Below, piece by piece: positions 27,610-36,386 of a stretch of DNA of 64,000 nt. The stretch lies in the NCBI RefSeq assembly GCF_014284235.1, contig NZ_JACOGD010000007.1, positions 124,001-188,000 of the forward strand. Reading direction: 5' to 3'. Each line of letters opens with the position of its first letter. The first letter of the stretch is position 1. The position numbers were made by a program, and so were the translations under genes. Below the pieces are notes generated by a model. The model had not been told where the DNA came from, ran no database searches, and saw nothing but the letters and a program-made list of their open reading frames with translations. The DNA is from Cognatundibacterium curvum. GTDB taxonomy: Bacteria; Pseudomonadota; Gammaproteobacteria; Burkholderiales; Burkholderiaceae_D.

Positions 27610-28404
27610 ATGCGCCAATACCTCGACTTCATGCGTCATGTGCGTGATCATGGGACCACAAAGACAGACCGGACCGGCACCGGCACTGTTTCGGTGTTTG
27701 GCTATCAGATGCGGTTCGACCTGAATCAGGGCTTCCCGCTCGTTACCACCAAAAAGCTACACCTGAAATCCATCGTGCATGAACTGATCTGGTTCCTGCA
27801 AGGCTCCACCAATATTCGCTATCTCAAAGAAAATGGCGTATCGATCTGGGATGAATGGGCCGATGAGAACGGTGATCTGGGCCCGGTATACGGCTCGCAA
27901 TGGCGTAGCTGGCCGACACCGGATGGTCAGCATATCGACCAGATACAGCAACTGCTGGATCAGATTAAAAATAATCCTGATTCGCGTCGGCTGATCGTCT
28001 CGGCCTGGAATGTGGCCGATATCCCGCAAATGAAACTGCCACCATGCCACGCGCTGTTCCAGTTTTACGTCGCCGATGGCAAATTGTCGTGTCAGCTGTA
28101 TCAGCGCAGTGCTGACATCTTCCTGGGTGTGCCGTTCAATATCGCGTCCTATGCATTGCTGACCCATATGGTGGCGCAGCAATGCGGCCTGGGCGTGGGT
28201 GACTTTATCTGGACCGGTGGCGACTGCCACTTATATTCCAACCACATGGAGCAGGTAGAGCTGCAGTTATCGCGTGATACCCTGCCCTTGCCACAGCTGG
28301 TCATTAAACGACAAGCTGAGTCACTGTTTGATTATCAGTTTGATGACTTCGAATTCAGGGATTATCAATTCCATCCAGCGATCAAAGCACCGGTCGCTGT
28401 TTAA
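27610..28404 (+). CDS. thyA: thymidylate synthase
   Basis: Methylates dUMP to dTMP with methylene-tetrahydrofolate. The 264 residues equal E. coli ThyA in length. Catalytic Cys146 lies in '[12 protein letters not shown]', with '[20 protein letters not shown]' (phosphate-binding Arg), '[11 protein letters not shown]' and '[12 protein letters not shown]'. folA follows after 21 bases, so dihydrofolate made here is recycled by the next gene product, a frequent pairing. Confidence 0.98.
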   Translation: MRQYLDFMRHVRDHGTTKTDRTGTGTVSVFGYQMRFDLNQGFPLVTTKKLHLKSIVHELIWFLQGSTNIRYLKENGVSIWDEWADENGDLGPVYGSQWRSWPTPDGQHIDQIQQLLDQIKNNPDSRRLIVSAWNVADIPQMKLPPCHALFQFYVADGKLSCQLYQRSADIFLGVPFNIASYALLTHMVAQQCGLGVGDFIWTGGDCHLYSNHMEQVELQLSRDTLPLPQLVIKRQAESLFDYQFDDFEFRDYQFHPAIKAPVAV

Positions 28405-28425
28405 AGCTTCTAAGGATTCATTCTC

Positions 28426-28920
28426 ATGTCATCTTTGACTGTTATCGTTGCAACCGATCAGCAATCGGGTATAGGCATCAACAATACCTTGCCCTGGCAT
28501 TTGCCTGAAGATCTGGCACACTTCAAGAAAACCACCAGTGGTCACCCGATTATCATGGGCCGCAAGACCTTCGAATCAATAGGCCGTCCACTGCCGAACC
28601 GACGTAACATCGTCATTTCCGGCAATCCTGAATGGCAGCATGCCGGAGTGGAAGTCTTCGCATCACTGGGACGCGCGCGCGATGCCATAGGCGCAGCGCA
28701 GGCTTTCGTGATAGGCGGCTCGCAGATTTATCAGCAAGTGCTGGAGCTCGGGCTGGCTGACAAACTGATCGTTACAGAAATACAATCCAGTTTTCAGTGC
28801 GACGCTTTTTTTCCCGTCATAGACAAGCAAACATGGAAAGAAACTGCGCGCGAAAACCACTACTCAGAAACCCAGCAATTGCATTATGCTTTTGTTACTT
28901 ACGAAAAAAATCAGGCTTGA
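28426..28920 (+). CDS. folA: dihydrofolate reductase
   Basis: NADPH-dependent reduction of dihydrofolate to tetrahydrofolate, the target of trimethoprim. The 164 residues show 'VIVATDQQSGIGINNTLPWH' (Met20-loop region), 'LPEDLAHFKKTTSGHPIIMG' with the catalytic acidic residue, 'RKTFESIGRPLPNRRNIVIS' and 'FVIGGSQIYQQVL'. Cotranscribed with thyA. Confidence 0.97.
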   Translation: MSSLTVIVATDQQSGIGINNTLPWHLPEDLAHFKKTTSGHPIIMGRKTFESIGRPLPNRRNIVISGNPEWQHAGVEVFASLGRARDAIGAAQAFVIGGSQIYQQVLELGLADKLIVTEIQSSFQCDAFFPVIDKQTWKETARENHYSETQQLHYAFVTYEKNQA

Positions 28921-28993
28921 TGCATGGTGAGACCGGCAATATGATCAGCCGCAGCGCACAGAAGCACTAGCCCATATTAAAAAAGGAACGAAT

Positions 28994-29566
28994 ATGTCCG
29001 GACACGGTTTTCATGTACATGGTCCACATGACCATGAAATTGAACACGTCGCCCAGCATGGCAGCGACGATTTTGCCAGCCGCATCGCAGTGATGACTGC
29101 TATTATGGCAACAGTAGGCGCACTGTTTGGCTATGAAGGCGGAGCTACCCAGAATGATGCGGCTATGTTTAAAAACAACGCTGCCATCAAAAAGACTGAG
29201 GCTTCCAATCAATGGAATTTTTATCAGTCAAAAAGCAACAAACAAAACCTCGCCGAGCTTGCACTTGTGATCCCTGGCGCCGATACTGAGAAGTACAAAG
29301 CAGAAGTCGCACGCTACAAAGCGGAAAAAGAAGAGATTAAAAAGAAAGCCGAGGAATTGGAAGCCGAATCCCATAAGTGGGAAGATGCGTCTGAAAATGC
29401 GCTGCACCAGCACCATCGCTGGGCACAAGCCATGACAGCAGTACAGATTGCAATCTCACTGGCAGCGATTACTTTGTTGACCAGGAAAAAATGGCTGCAA
29501 TTTACTTCTTATGGTGCGGCTGGCATTGGTGTGGTACTGGCAGGCTTAGCCTGGATGCATATTTAA
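28994..29566 (+). CDS. DUF4337 family membrane protein
   Basis: A 190-residue protein with a His-rich N-terminus, a hydrophobic helix about 31-47, a long charged helix likely to form a coiled coil (about 95-130, 'YKAEKEEIKKKAEELEAE'), and two C-terminal transmembrane segments (about 150-165 and 172-188). This is the layout of the DUF4337 family, whose function is unknown. It lies ten bases upstream of the MipA/OmpV-type gene, so the two are likely cotranscribed, perhaps in an envelope function. Confidence 0.75.
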   Translation: MSGHGFHVHGPHDHEIEHVAQHGSDDFASRIAVMTAIMATVGALFGYEGGATQNDAAMFKNNAAIKKTEASNQWNFYQSKSNKQNLAELALVIPGADTEKYKAEVARYKAEKEEIKKKAEELEAESHKWEDASENALHQHHRWAQAMTAVQIAISLAAITLLTRKKWLQFTSYGAAGIGVVLAGLAWMHI

Positions 29567-29576
29567 AGAGAACATA

Positions 29577-30368
29577 ATGAAAAAATTACTATGTGCATTG
29601 CTACTCGCAGCAGCACTGCCCGCAGTACAGGCACAAACTTCGGAGTTCGTGCAAACCATCCCCGAGTTCTATCTGCCTAAAGATATCAACTACTCGCTGG
29701 GAACAGTAGCCTTATCGGTTCCTAAATACCATGGTTCGGATGAGCGTCGTTACGCGCTTTACCCTATGTTTGATGTGCAGTGGAAAAGCGGCGCTTTCTT
29801 CAGCTCTGTGAATGGTCTGGGCTATAACTTCTCCAAGAATGCAGCAATGCAGTATGGCTTGCGCATGTCGCTGGAAGCGGCGCGTGATGAATCGCGCTCA
29901 TCCAAGCTGCGTGGCCTGGGTGATGTGAATACCGCCATTGAGCCTGGTGCGTTTTTTAATTTCTCACTGAGCGAACAATACACCCTGCTGTCTTCTGTGC
30001 GTTATGGCTCGGGTGTGGACCATAATGGTGTACAAGTCAGCTTAGGTGGCCGCATTTCGACTGCGATCAACCCTCAGCACAGACTCAGTGCCTCGTTGCG
30101 CGCCAACTGGGCTAATAACAGCTATATGCAGTCCTACTATGGCGTGACGCCACAACAGTCGCAGGCCAGCGGTTACGCAACTTTCACACCAAATGCAGGT
30201 GTGTCCGATATCAAACTTGGTGCCAGCTGGCACTGGACTATCGATACTAACTGGTCACTGACTACCGGTACCTCCTACAGCCGTTTGTCTGGCGATGCGG
30301 CTAAGAGCCCGTTTGTTATAGACAAAAATGCAGTCTCGGTATTTTCTGCGGCGAGCTATCGCTTCTGA
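29577..30368 (+). CDS. MipA/OmpV-family outer-membrane protein
   Basis: A 263-residue exported protein. The signal peptide (KKLLCALLLAAALPAVQAQ) is cut near residue 19. The rest alternates polar and hydrophobic residues as in a beta-barrel and ends with Phe ('SAASYRF'), the outer-membrane insertion signal. 'ALSVPKYHGSDERRYALYPM', 'GLGYNF' and 'AEPGAFFNFSL'-like segments match the MipA/OmpV family. E. coli MipA scaffolds murein enzymes and also affects drug uptake; the role here is open. Ends before a strong terminator. Confidence 0.85.
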   Translation: MKKLLCALLLAAALPAVQAQTSEFVQTIPEFYLPKDINYSLGTVALSVPKYHGSDERRYALYPMFDVQWKSGAFFSSVNGLGYNFSKNAAMQYGLRMSLEAARDESRSSKLRGLGDVNTAIEPGAFFNFSLSEQYTLLSSVRYGSGVDHNGVQVSLGGRISTAINPQHRLSASLRANWANNSYMQSYYGVTPQQSQASGYATFTPNAGVSDIKLGASWHWTIDTNWSLTTGTSYSRLSGDAAKSPFVIDKNAVSVFSAASYRF

Positions 30369-30394
30369 TCGTCACTCAGGCTACAGGCAAGTTC

Positions 30395-30425
30395 AAAAAT
30401 GGGTATCTGAGCATACCCATTTTTC
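30395..30425. terminator. Rho-independent terminator after MipA/OmpV gene
   Basis: Perfect 12-bp stem: AAAAATGGGTAT (30395-30406) pairs with ATACCCATTTTT (30413-30424), with a 6-base loop. T-rich on both strands. Confidence 0.92.
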
Positions 30426-30641
30426 ATTTCCGCCACCAAAATTAAGCTACCCAGTGCACAGAGCGTCTCTGGATTTCATGACAGACTCATGAAATTGGTA
30501 CAGAGCGCAGAAAATGCAACTATTTTTTACATGAGCGGCCTCATATCTGAGAGAATTCGCTTCTTTGAATTTTTCGGCGCGCAAGCGGTTACCAAACTTG
30601 CCCAGGCGTCTCCCTTGTAACAAGCTTTTTTGGAGACCTCC

Positions 30642-32912
30642 ATGAAATTCCGCTTCCCCATCGTCATCATCGACGAAGATTTCCGTTCTGAAAACACCTC
30701 CGGTCTCGGCATCCGCGCTTTAGCGGAGGCAATCGAGTCTGAAGGCATGGAAGTCCTGGGCGTTACCAGCTATGGTGACTTATCTCAATTCGCACAACAG
30801 CAATCGCGTGCCTCGGCGTTCATCCTCTCTATCGATGATGAAGAATTCGGCGATGGCACTGATGAAGAAACCGATCACGCACTGAAGTCCCTGCGTGCCT
30901 TCGTCGAAGAGATACGCTACAAAAACGCGGACATCCCGATTTACCTGTACGGTGAAACCCGTACCTCACGTCATATCCCTAACGATATTCTGCGCGAACT
31001 GCATGGCTTCATTCATATGTTTGAAGATACGCCGGAGTTTGTGGCACGCCATATCATCCGTGAAGCCAAGTCTTATTTGGACAGCCTGGCGCCGCCGTTT
31101 TTCCGCGCGCTGGTGCATTATGCCAATGACGGCTCTTACTCCTGGCACTGCCCTGGTCACTCGGGTGGCGTAGCGTTCCTGAAGTCGCCCATCGGTCAGA
31201 TGTTCCACCAGTTTTTTGGTGAAAACATGCTGCGCGCCGACGTTTGTAATGCGGTAGAAGAACTCGGTCAGTTGCTCGACCATACCGGTCCGGTTGCGGC
31301 ATCTGAGCGCAATGCAGCACGTATTTTCAATGCAGATCACTGCTACTTCGTGACCAACGGCACCTCTACCTCGAATAAGATGGTATGGCACTCTACCGTT
31401 GCGCCTGGCGATATCGTCGTGGTTGACCGTAACTGCCACAAATCGATTCTGCATTCCATCATCATGTGTGGTGCGATCCCGGTTTTCCTGATGCCTACGC
31501 GAAATCACCTGGGCATCATCGGTCCTATCCCGCTGGAAGAATTCAGCATGGAGAGCATACAAAAGAAAATCGAGGCGAATCCGTTTGCACGTGAAGCCAA
31601 GAACAAAAAACCACGCATCCTGACCATTACCCAATCGACCTACGACGGCGTGCTGTACAACGTTGAAGTGTTGAAGGATTTGCTGGATGGCGAAATTGAC
31701 ACCCTGCATTTCGATGAGGCCTGGCTGCCACATGCGACTTTCCATGACTTTTACAAAGACATGCATGCGATAGGCAAAGATCGCCCACGCGCTAAAGAGT
31801 CGATGATTTTCTCTACGCAATCCACCCATAAACTGTTGGCCGGTATTTCTCAGGCTTCGCAGATTTTGGTGCGTGAATCGGAATCACGCAAACTGGATAA
31901 AGACAGCTTCAATGAAGCTTACCTGATGCATACCTCGACCTCGCCGCAGTATTCGATTATCGCTTCCTGCGATATCGCGGCTGCGATGATGGAAGCGCCA
32001 GGCGGTACCGCACTGGTCGAGGAATCCATCCTGGAAGCGCTGGACTTCCGCCGCGCCATGCGCAAGGTTGACCAGGAATGGGGTAAAGACTGGTGGTTCC
32101 AAGTCTGGGGACCAGAAGAATTTGCCGATGACGGCATAGGCTCACGCGAAGACTGGATCATCCGTGCCGAAGACAACTGGCATGGTTTCGGCAAGCTGGC
32201 GAGTGGCTTCAATATGCTCGACCCGATCAAAGCTACTATCGTTACGCCTGGCCTGTCGCTGGAAGGTAAATTCGGTGAAACCGGTATCCCGGCTTCTATC
32301 GTGACCAAATACCTGGCTGAACACGGCGTTATCGTTGAAAAATGCGGCCTGTACTCCTTCTTCATCATGTTCACCATCGGCATTACCAAAGGCCGTTGGA
32401 ATACCTTGCTGACCGCCTTACAGCAATTCAAGGACGATTACGACAAGAACCAGCCTATGTGGCGCATACTGCCGGAATTTGCAGCAGCAAATCCACGCTA
32501 TGAAGGCATAGGCTTGAAGGATCTGTGCCAGGGCATACATGAAGCGTACAAAGCGCATGATGTGGCGCGCCTGACCACAGAAATGTATTTGTCTGATATG
32601 CAGCCAGCGATGAAGCCATCGGACGCATTTGCCATGATGGCCCACCGTGAAATTGAGCGCGTGTCTATCGATGAGCTGGAAGGCCGTGTCACAGCCATTC
32701 TGCTCACGCCTTATCCACCTGGCATTCCGCTGTTGATTCCTGGCGAACGCTTCAACCGTACGATCGTTGACTATCTGCGCTTTGTACGTGACTTCAATGA
32801 AAAATTCCCTGGCTTCGAAACCGATTGCCATGGCTTGGTGAAAGCTGAAGTCGATGGTAAACGTGGCTATTATGTCGATTGCGTCAAGTCGGACGCAGCG
32901 ATCAGTAAATAA
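30642..32912 (+). CDS. PLP-dependent arginine/lysine/ornithine decarboxylase
   Basis: Fold-type I decarboxylase of the large inducible acid-response/biosynthetic group, 756 residues from the ATG at 30642 (GGAGA five bases before). An in-frame TTG at 30630 overlaps that ribosome-binding site and is rejected. The N-terminal wing domain (residues 1-130) has a receiver-like fold ('IVIIDEDFRSENTSGLGIRA'). The core contains 'SWHCPGHSGGVAFLKSPIG', 'YFVTNGTSTSNKMVWHS', 'LHFDEAWLPHA' and the PLP lysine in 'STQSTHKLLAG'. A C-terminal domain starts near 600. It makes agmatine, cadaverine or putrescine; the substrate cannot be read from sequence alone. The nearby lysine-catabolic genes make lysine a candidate. 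Confidence 0.92.
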   Translation: MKFRFPIVIIDEDFRSENTSGLGIRALAEAIESEGMEVLGVTSYGDLSQFAQQQSRASAFILSIDDEEFGDGTDEETDHALKSLRAFVEEIRYKNADIPIYLYGETRTSRHIPNDILRELHGFIHMFEDTPEFVARHIIREAKSYLDSLAPPFFRALVHYANDGSYSWHCPGHSGGVAFLKSPIGQMFHQFFGENMLRADVCNAVEELGQLLDHTGPVAASERNAARIFNADHCYFVTNGTSTSNKMVWHSTVAPGDIVVVDRNCHKSILHSIIMCGAIPVFLMPTRNHLGIIGPIPLEEFSMESIQKKIEANPFAREAKNKKPRILTITQSTYDGVLYNVEVLKDLLDGEIDTLHFDEAWLPHATFHDFYKDMHAIGKDRPRAKESMIFSTQSTHKLLAGISQASQILVRESESRKLDKDSFNEAYLMHTSTSPQYSIIASCDIAAAMMEAPGGTALVEESILEALDFRRAMRKVDQEWGKDWWFQVWGPEEFADDGIGSREDWIIRAEDNWHGFGKLASGFNMLDPIKATIVTPGLSLEGKFGETGIPASIVTKYLAEHGVIVEKCGLYSFFIMFTIGITKGRWNTLLTALQQFKDDYDKNQPMWRILPEFAAANPRYEGIGLKDLCQGIHEAYKAHDVARLTTEMYLSDMQPAMKPSDAFAMMAHREIERVSIDELEGRVTAILLTPYPPGIPLLIPGERFNRTIVDYLRFVRDFNEKFPGFETDCHGLVKAEVDGKRGYYVDCVKSDAAISK

Positions 32913-32925
32913 ACACAGCTGCAGT

Positions 32926-33195
32926 TAGGGCCTGTTAACATTTAAATTACGTGTGCGAAAGGGGTAAAACAGTTGCAGGGCTAGGCGCAGCCCGCGCAGC
33001 AGTGTAATCACTGTCAGCGGGATGCAACAACGCCATGCGGCTGTTTTACCCCTTTCCCTCCGGGTTCAAGCCAGAACGCGCGCTGGACTGCGTTGCGTGT
33101 CTTGTCAGGGGCACCAGCCCTGACTGCGACACACGCCTTGCCAGCCCACGTTTTGGCTTGAACGCATCTCGCAATTTAAAGGTTAACAGGCCCTA
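32926..33195. repeat. 270-bp inverted-repeat element with nested hairpins (MITE-like)
   Basis: The ends are 23-bp inverted repeats with one mismatch: TAGGGCCTGTTAAC-A-TTTAAATT (32926-32948) and its complement at 33173-33195. Inside are two further long inverted repeats. AAAGGGGTAAAACAG (from about 32958) pairs with CTGTTTTACCCCTTT (to about 33055), and GTTCAAGCCA (from about 33063) pairs with TGGCTTGAAC (to about 33164). Each encloses smaller stems such as GTCAGGG/CCCTGAC. The unit could fold into a three-way junction. It has no open frame. It lies between the decarboxylase stop codon and that gene's terminator, which suggests insertion. Confidence 0.85.
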
Positions 33196-33205
33196 GTCCT
33201 GTTGC

Positions 33206-33246
33206 AAAAGCACCTGCAGTCTGACAAGGACTACAGGTGCTTTTTG
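33206..33246 (+). terminator. terminator of the decarboxylase gene, displaced by the repeat element
   Basis: AAAAGCACCTG (33206-33216) pairs with CAGGTGCTTTT (33234-33244), extended inward by AGTC/GACT with one-base bulges, then more T. It lies 294 bases after the decarboxylase stop, immediately beyond the inverted-repeat element. Confidence 0.85.
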
Positions 33247-33369
33247 CATTTTCGGTGTGTTTTCAGTGCACCTTCAAGTTAAATAAATTATCATTGCACA
33301 ATTATCTGCGAGTCTAATGCGTCGTTTTCTTTGAAAGTTTTTGCTTAACTAATCGAGTGGAACCATTAC

Positions 33370-34356
33370 ATGGGTGATGTACAAGGCCTGATGTCGCTGA
33401 AACATGCGGAAATTACTGTGGGTCAGACCCTGGCCTGGCCTGTTTACAATCAGGATGGCGACATGTTGTCTGAAGCAGGCTTACACATAGACAGCCAGCA
33501 GCAGCTTGATCACTTACTGGAAGTGGGCTACTGCAGTGCAGACTTTCTTTGGGATAGCATTCCAGCCAAATTGAGCGATCCGCTTACACCTGCCACGGCT
33601 ACCGTGAGCGCTGCAGCAAGTACTTTGTCTGCTACTGCTGAGCCAGCACTGGCAACTCCTCCTCCGAATCTGCCAGGCAATCCGCCTAAACAAGAAGAGC
33701 TGAACAAAGAAAGCGTGATAGAGCTCGACAGTGTACGCTGGCACGTCGGAGAGGTTTTTTTCCTGCAAACTCAGGACAATGTCGGCACACGCTACACAGT
33801 CAGGCTGATAGGTTACGCCAAAAACAAATCATTGATGCTGACCGCACCCATGATGGATGGCAGAGCAGCCCTGATACGCGAAGGCCAGGGCTTTATCGTG
33901 CGTGCTTTTCCCGGCAAAAAGGCCTATGCATTCACCAGCTCGCTGATCAAATATGTGTACTCGCCCTTCCCTTACCTGCATCTGGCTTACCCAAGAGAAG
34001 TTCGCGCCACCACGATACGACAAGCGGCACGCGCGACCGTAAAAATCATTGCCTCTGTGACGGTAGGCAATCCTGAGCAAACGGCTGCTGCAACCCTGGG
34101 CGACCTGAGTATGGGCGGCACATCCGGCATCATCAAACGTCAGCTGGGACGCAAAGGCGATACTGGCACCGTGAAATTTCGCGTCAACGCAGCGGGTAGC
34201 GATGAGTATCTGTCGCTCAATGTCATCCTGCGCTCAGTGGCACCGACCGAGAACGGTTTGGAATTCCGCCACGGCTTCGAGTTCGTTGACCTGAGCCCAC
34301 AGGCACGCCTGATACTGTCAGCGTTTGTCCATCAGACGCTGGCTGAAATGGATTGA
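33370..34356 (+). CDS. PilZ-domain protein (YcgR-like cyclic-di-GMP effector)
   Basis: A 328-residue cytoplasmic protein. Residues 1-75 are a folded N-terminal part, 76-110 a Pro/Ala/Thr-rich linker. Residues 118-215 look like the YcgR-type N-domain, which contacts the flagellar motor in characterised members. The C-terminal PilZ domain has both cyclic-di-GMP motifs: an R-x4-R-type segment in 'YPREVRATTIRQAARATVKI' and D-x-S-x-x-G in 'GDLSMGGTSG'. Binding of cyclic-di-GMP is thus expected, and control of motility or adhesion likely, given the flagellar genes 15 kb away. It is not in an operon; a terminator follows. Confidence 0.85.
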   Translation: MGDVQGLMSLKHAEITVGQTLAWPVYNQDGDMLSEAGLHIDSQQQLDHLLEVGYCSADFLWDSIPAKLSDPLTPATATVSAAASTLSATAEPALATPPPNLPGNPPKQEELNKESVIELDSVRWHVGEVFFLQTQDNVGTRYTVRLIGYAKNKSLMLTAPMMDGRAALIREGQGFIVRAFPGKKAYAFTSSLIKYVYSPFPYLHLAYPREVRATTIRQAARATVKIIASVTVGNPEQTAAATLGDLSMGGTSGIIKRQLGRKGDTGTVKFRVNAAGSDEYLSLNVILRSVAPTENGLEFRHGFEFVDLSPQARLILSAFVHQTLAEMD

Positions 34357-34383
34357 TCCAGAGACGACACAAACATTGGCAGC

Positions 34384-34419
34384 AAAAAAAATCCCGGTCT
34401 GTGCAAGCCGGGATTTTTT
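34384..34419. terminator. bidirectional terminator between PilZ gene and dcd
   Basis: AAAAAATCCCGG pairs with CCGGGATTTTTT (34408-34419) around a loop of about ten bases. It serves the convergent PilZ and dcd genes. Confidence 0.9.
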
Positions 34420-34438
34420 ATTGAACGCAGAATGAAAA

Positions 34439-35005
34439 TCAGGTCTTAGGCAAAGTCACACCATGCTGGCCCTGATATTTGCCACCGCGATCTTTATAGG
34501 AAGTCTCGCACACTTCATCGCTTTCAAAGAACAGCACCTGCGCACAGCCCTCACCCGCGTAAATCTTCGCTGGTAAAGGTGTGGTATTCGAAAACTCCAG
34601 CGTCACATAACCTTCCCATTCCGGCTCAAACGGCGTCACATTGACGATAATGCCGCAACGCGCATAGGTGGATTTACCCAGGCAGATCGTCAATACACTG
34701 CGCGGTATACGGAAATACTCCATAGTGCGTGCCAGCGCAAACGAATTCGGCGGGATGATACAGACATCACCTTTGAAATCGACAAAAGATTTTTCATCGA
34801 AGTTTTTAGGATCAACGATAGTGCTGTTGATATTGGTGAAAATTTTAAATTCATCAGCACAACGGATATCGTAACCATAGGAGGACGTGCCATAACTGAC
34901 AATACGCTGACCGTCACGCGCGCGCACCTGGCCCGGCTCAAACGGCTCTATCATGCCGTGCTCCTCAGCCATACGACGTATCCACTTATCTGATTTAATA
35001 CTCAT
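34439..35005 (-). CDS. dcd: dCTP deaminase
   Basis: Deaminates dCTP to dUTP, the main source of dUMP for thymidylate synthase (thyA is at 27.6 kb). The 188 residues match the family length. Motifs are '[17 protein letters not shown]', '[17 protein letters not shown]' (substrate-binding and catalytic Glu), '[20 protein letters not shown]' and '[12 protein letters not shown]'. The enzyme is a trimer of jelly-roll subunits. Confidence 0.97.
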   Translation of the reverse strand: MSIKSDKWIRRMAEEHGMIEPFEPGQVRARDGQRIVSYGTSSYGYDIRCADEFKIFTNINSTIVDPKNFDEKSFVDFKGDVCIIPPNSFALARTMEYFRIPRSVLTICLGKSTYARCGIIVNVTPFEPEWEGYVTLEFSNTTPLPAKIYAGEGCAQVLFFESDEVCETSYKDRGGKYQGQHGVTLPKT

Positions 35006-35104
35006 GTGCTTCCCCTGCAGAATTATTTGTCTAGCCGCGATTTTACGCGAAAATACGTTTAAATTTCTGTTTCCCGCTTGGTGTAAGCATTGAATAGTCT
35101 TATT

Positions 35105-36133
35105 TCATGCGCTTTTCAGCGCACATGCGGCGCCTGACATGCTGATCTGCGCACTTTCCTTGGCAAGCGCAACACCTGCACTGTCAGGCAACTCCACACC
35201 ATTTTTGATCGCCGTCATCTGCGCCAGAATAGAAATCGCAATTTCAGGTGGCGTTTTGCTGCCTATGTAGAGTCCGACTGGCCCATGCAAACGCGCCAGT
35301 TGCTGCTCACTCAAATCAAATTCTTTCAAACGTTCACGTCGACGCTGGTTGTTGATGCGTGAACCAATAGCACCCACATAAAATGCCGGCGACTTCAGTG
35401 CCTCCATCAACGCCAGGTCATCAAGTTTAGGGTCATGACTCAAGGCCAGCACTGCGCTACGTGCATCCAGCTGCATCTCAATCACCAGATCGTCAGGCAT
35501 GGCATGCAGCACCGGGACTTCGGGTAAATTCCAGTCACTGCGGTATTCTTCACGCGGATCACAAACCGTAACCTGATAATCGAGCCCGGTCGCAATACTG
35601 GCCAGGAAACGCGATAAAGGCCCGGCACCGATGATCAGTAAGCGCCAACGTGGACCATGAATGGTGTCCAACATATCGCCGTGCAAAGTCAGTTGCGCAG
35701 ACGGCTGCGCTGCACTTAAATGCACAGCACCCGTTTGCAGATTGAGGCTGCGTCTGGTCAGTTGACCAGCAGCCAGTGCACTCAGTAATTCAGCAATCTG
35801 ACTAAGCGGCGCTATTGGTTCCAGCGCCAGCTGTATGGTGCCACCACAGGGCAAGCCAAAGCGGTGCGCCTCTTCCGCGCTGACACCATAGGTCACCAAC
35901 TCTGGCACTGTCTGTGTAATACCCAACTGCTGCACCCGCGCAATCAAATCGTCTTCTATGCAGCCGCCGGATACCGAACCCGCCACCTGGCCAAGCGCAT
36001 TCAGAACCAGCATGGAACCGACCGGGCGTGGACTGGAACCCCAGGTCGTGACCACGGTCACCAGCAGGCAGGACAGCCCCTGCTGCTGCCAGCGTGCACA
36101 GGTTTTTAATACATCCAGATCCATGCTATCCAT
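35105..36133 (-). CDS. XdhC/CoxI-family protein (molybdenum-cofactor insertion/sulfuration factor)
   Basis: Proteins of this family bind molybdenum cofactor and help load it, sulfurated, into xanthine-dehydrogenase-type hydroxylases. I start at 36133, behind AAAGGGAAAAG, giving 342 residues; the frame continues upstream to 36241 without a ribosome-binding site. Domain 1 (about 10-75) has 'TTWGSSPRPVGSMLVLN' and 'GSVSGGCIEDDLIARV'. Domain 2 (about 175-330) is a Rossmann fold with 'LLIIGAGPLSRFLASIATGL', 'VTVCDPREEYR' and 'YVGAIGSRINNQRRRERL'. No molybdenum hydroxylase gene is in the window, so the client is unknown. It is the third gene of a unit with the exonuclease and DUF1653 genes. Confidence 0.88.
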   Translation of the reverse strand: MDSMDLDVLKTCARWQQQGLSCLLVTVVTTWGSSPRPVGSMLVLNALGQVAGSVSGGCIEDDLIARVQQLGITQTVPELVTYGVSAEEAHRFGLPCGGTIQLALEPIAPLSQIAELLSALAAGQLTRRSLNLQTGAVHLSAAQPSAQLTLHGDMLDTIHGPRWRLLIIGAGPLSRFLASIATGLDYQVTVCDPREEYRSDWNLPEVPVLHAMPDDLVIEMQLDARSAVLALSHDPKLDDLALMEALKSPAFYVGAIGSRINNQRRRERLKEFDLSEQQLARLHGPVGLYIGSKTPPEIAISILAQMTAIKNGVELPDSAGVALAKESAQISMSGAACALKSA

Positions 36134-36173
36134 TCTTTTCCCTTTACCCGAATTACTTTGCAGACCAGCTATG

Positions 36174-36386
36174 TCAGGCAGCATCCGATGTGATGGCCGT
36201 AAAACGCTGCACCAGCTTGCCCTCAACCTCGACCATCTCAAAAAATACTGATTTCGGCCGGGTCCAGATACTGCCGTTGGCAGAACGGTAGACGATAACC
36301 GGTATCAGATCAGCTTCCTGTGTCGCTTCACAGACGATTTCATAGATACCGCCTTTAAAATGGCGATAGCGTTGTGGCTCAGACAT
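36174..36386 (-). CDS. DUF1653 family small protein
   Basis: A 70-residue protein from the ATG at 36386, which has AAGGA seven bases upstream; earlier in-frame ATGs at 36392 and 36407 have no suitable site. The start 'QRYRHFKGGIYEIVCEATQE' and 'VYRSANGSIWTRPKSVFFEM' match DUF1653, a short family of unknown function often found as a free-standing single domain. Its ATG overlaps the stop of the upstream exonuclease gene by eight bases (ATGTCTGA), which suggests coupled translation. Confidence 0.85.
   Translation of the reverse strand: MSEPQRYRHFKGGIYEIVCEATQEADLIPVIVYRSANGSIWTRPKSVFFEMVEVEGKLVQRFTAITSDAA

Noticed and set aside
30966..31829. 287-codon open frame antisense to the decarboxylase
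   Set aside because: It lies wholly inside a well-conserved PLP enzyme and its product looks random (many Arg/His/Cys).
33060..33170. tRNA-like GGTTCAAGCC segment
   Set aside because: The bases are explained as one arm of an inner inverted repeat; there is no acceptor stem or anticodon arm of tRNA form.
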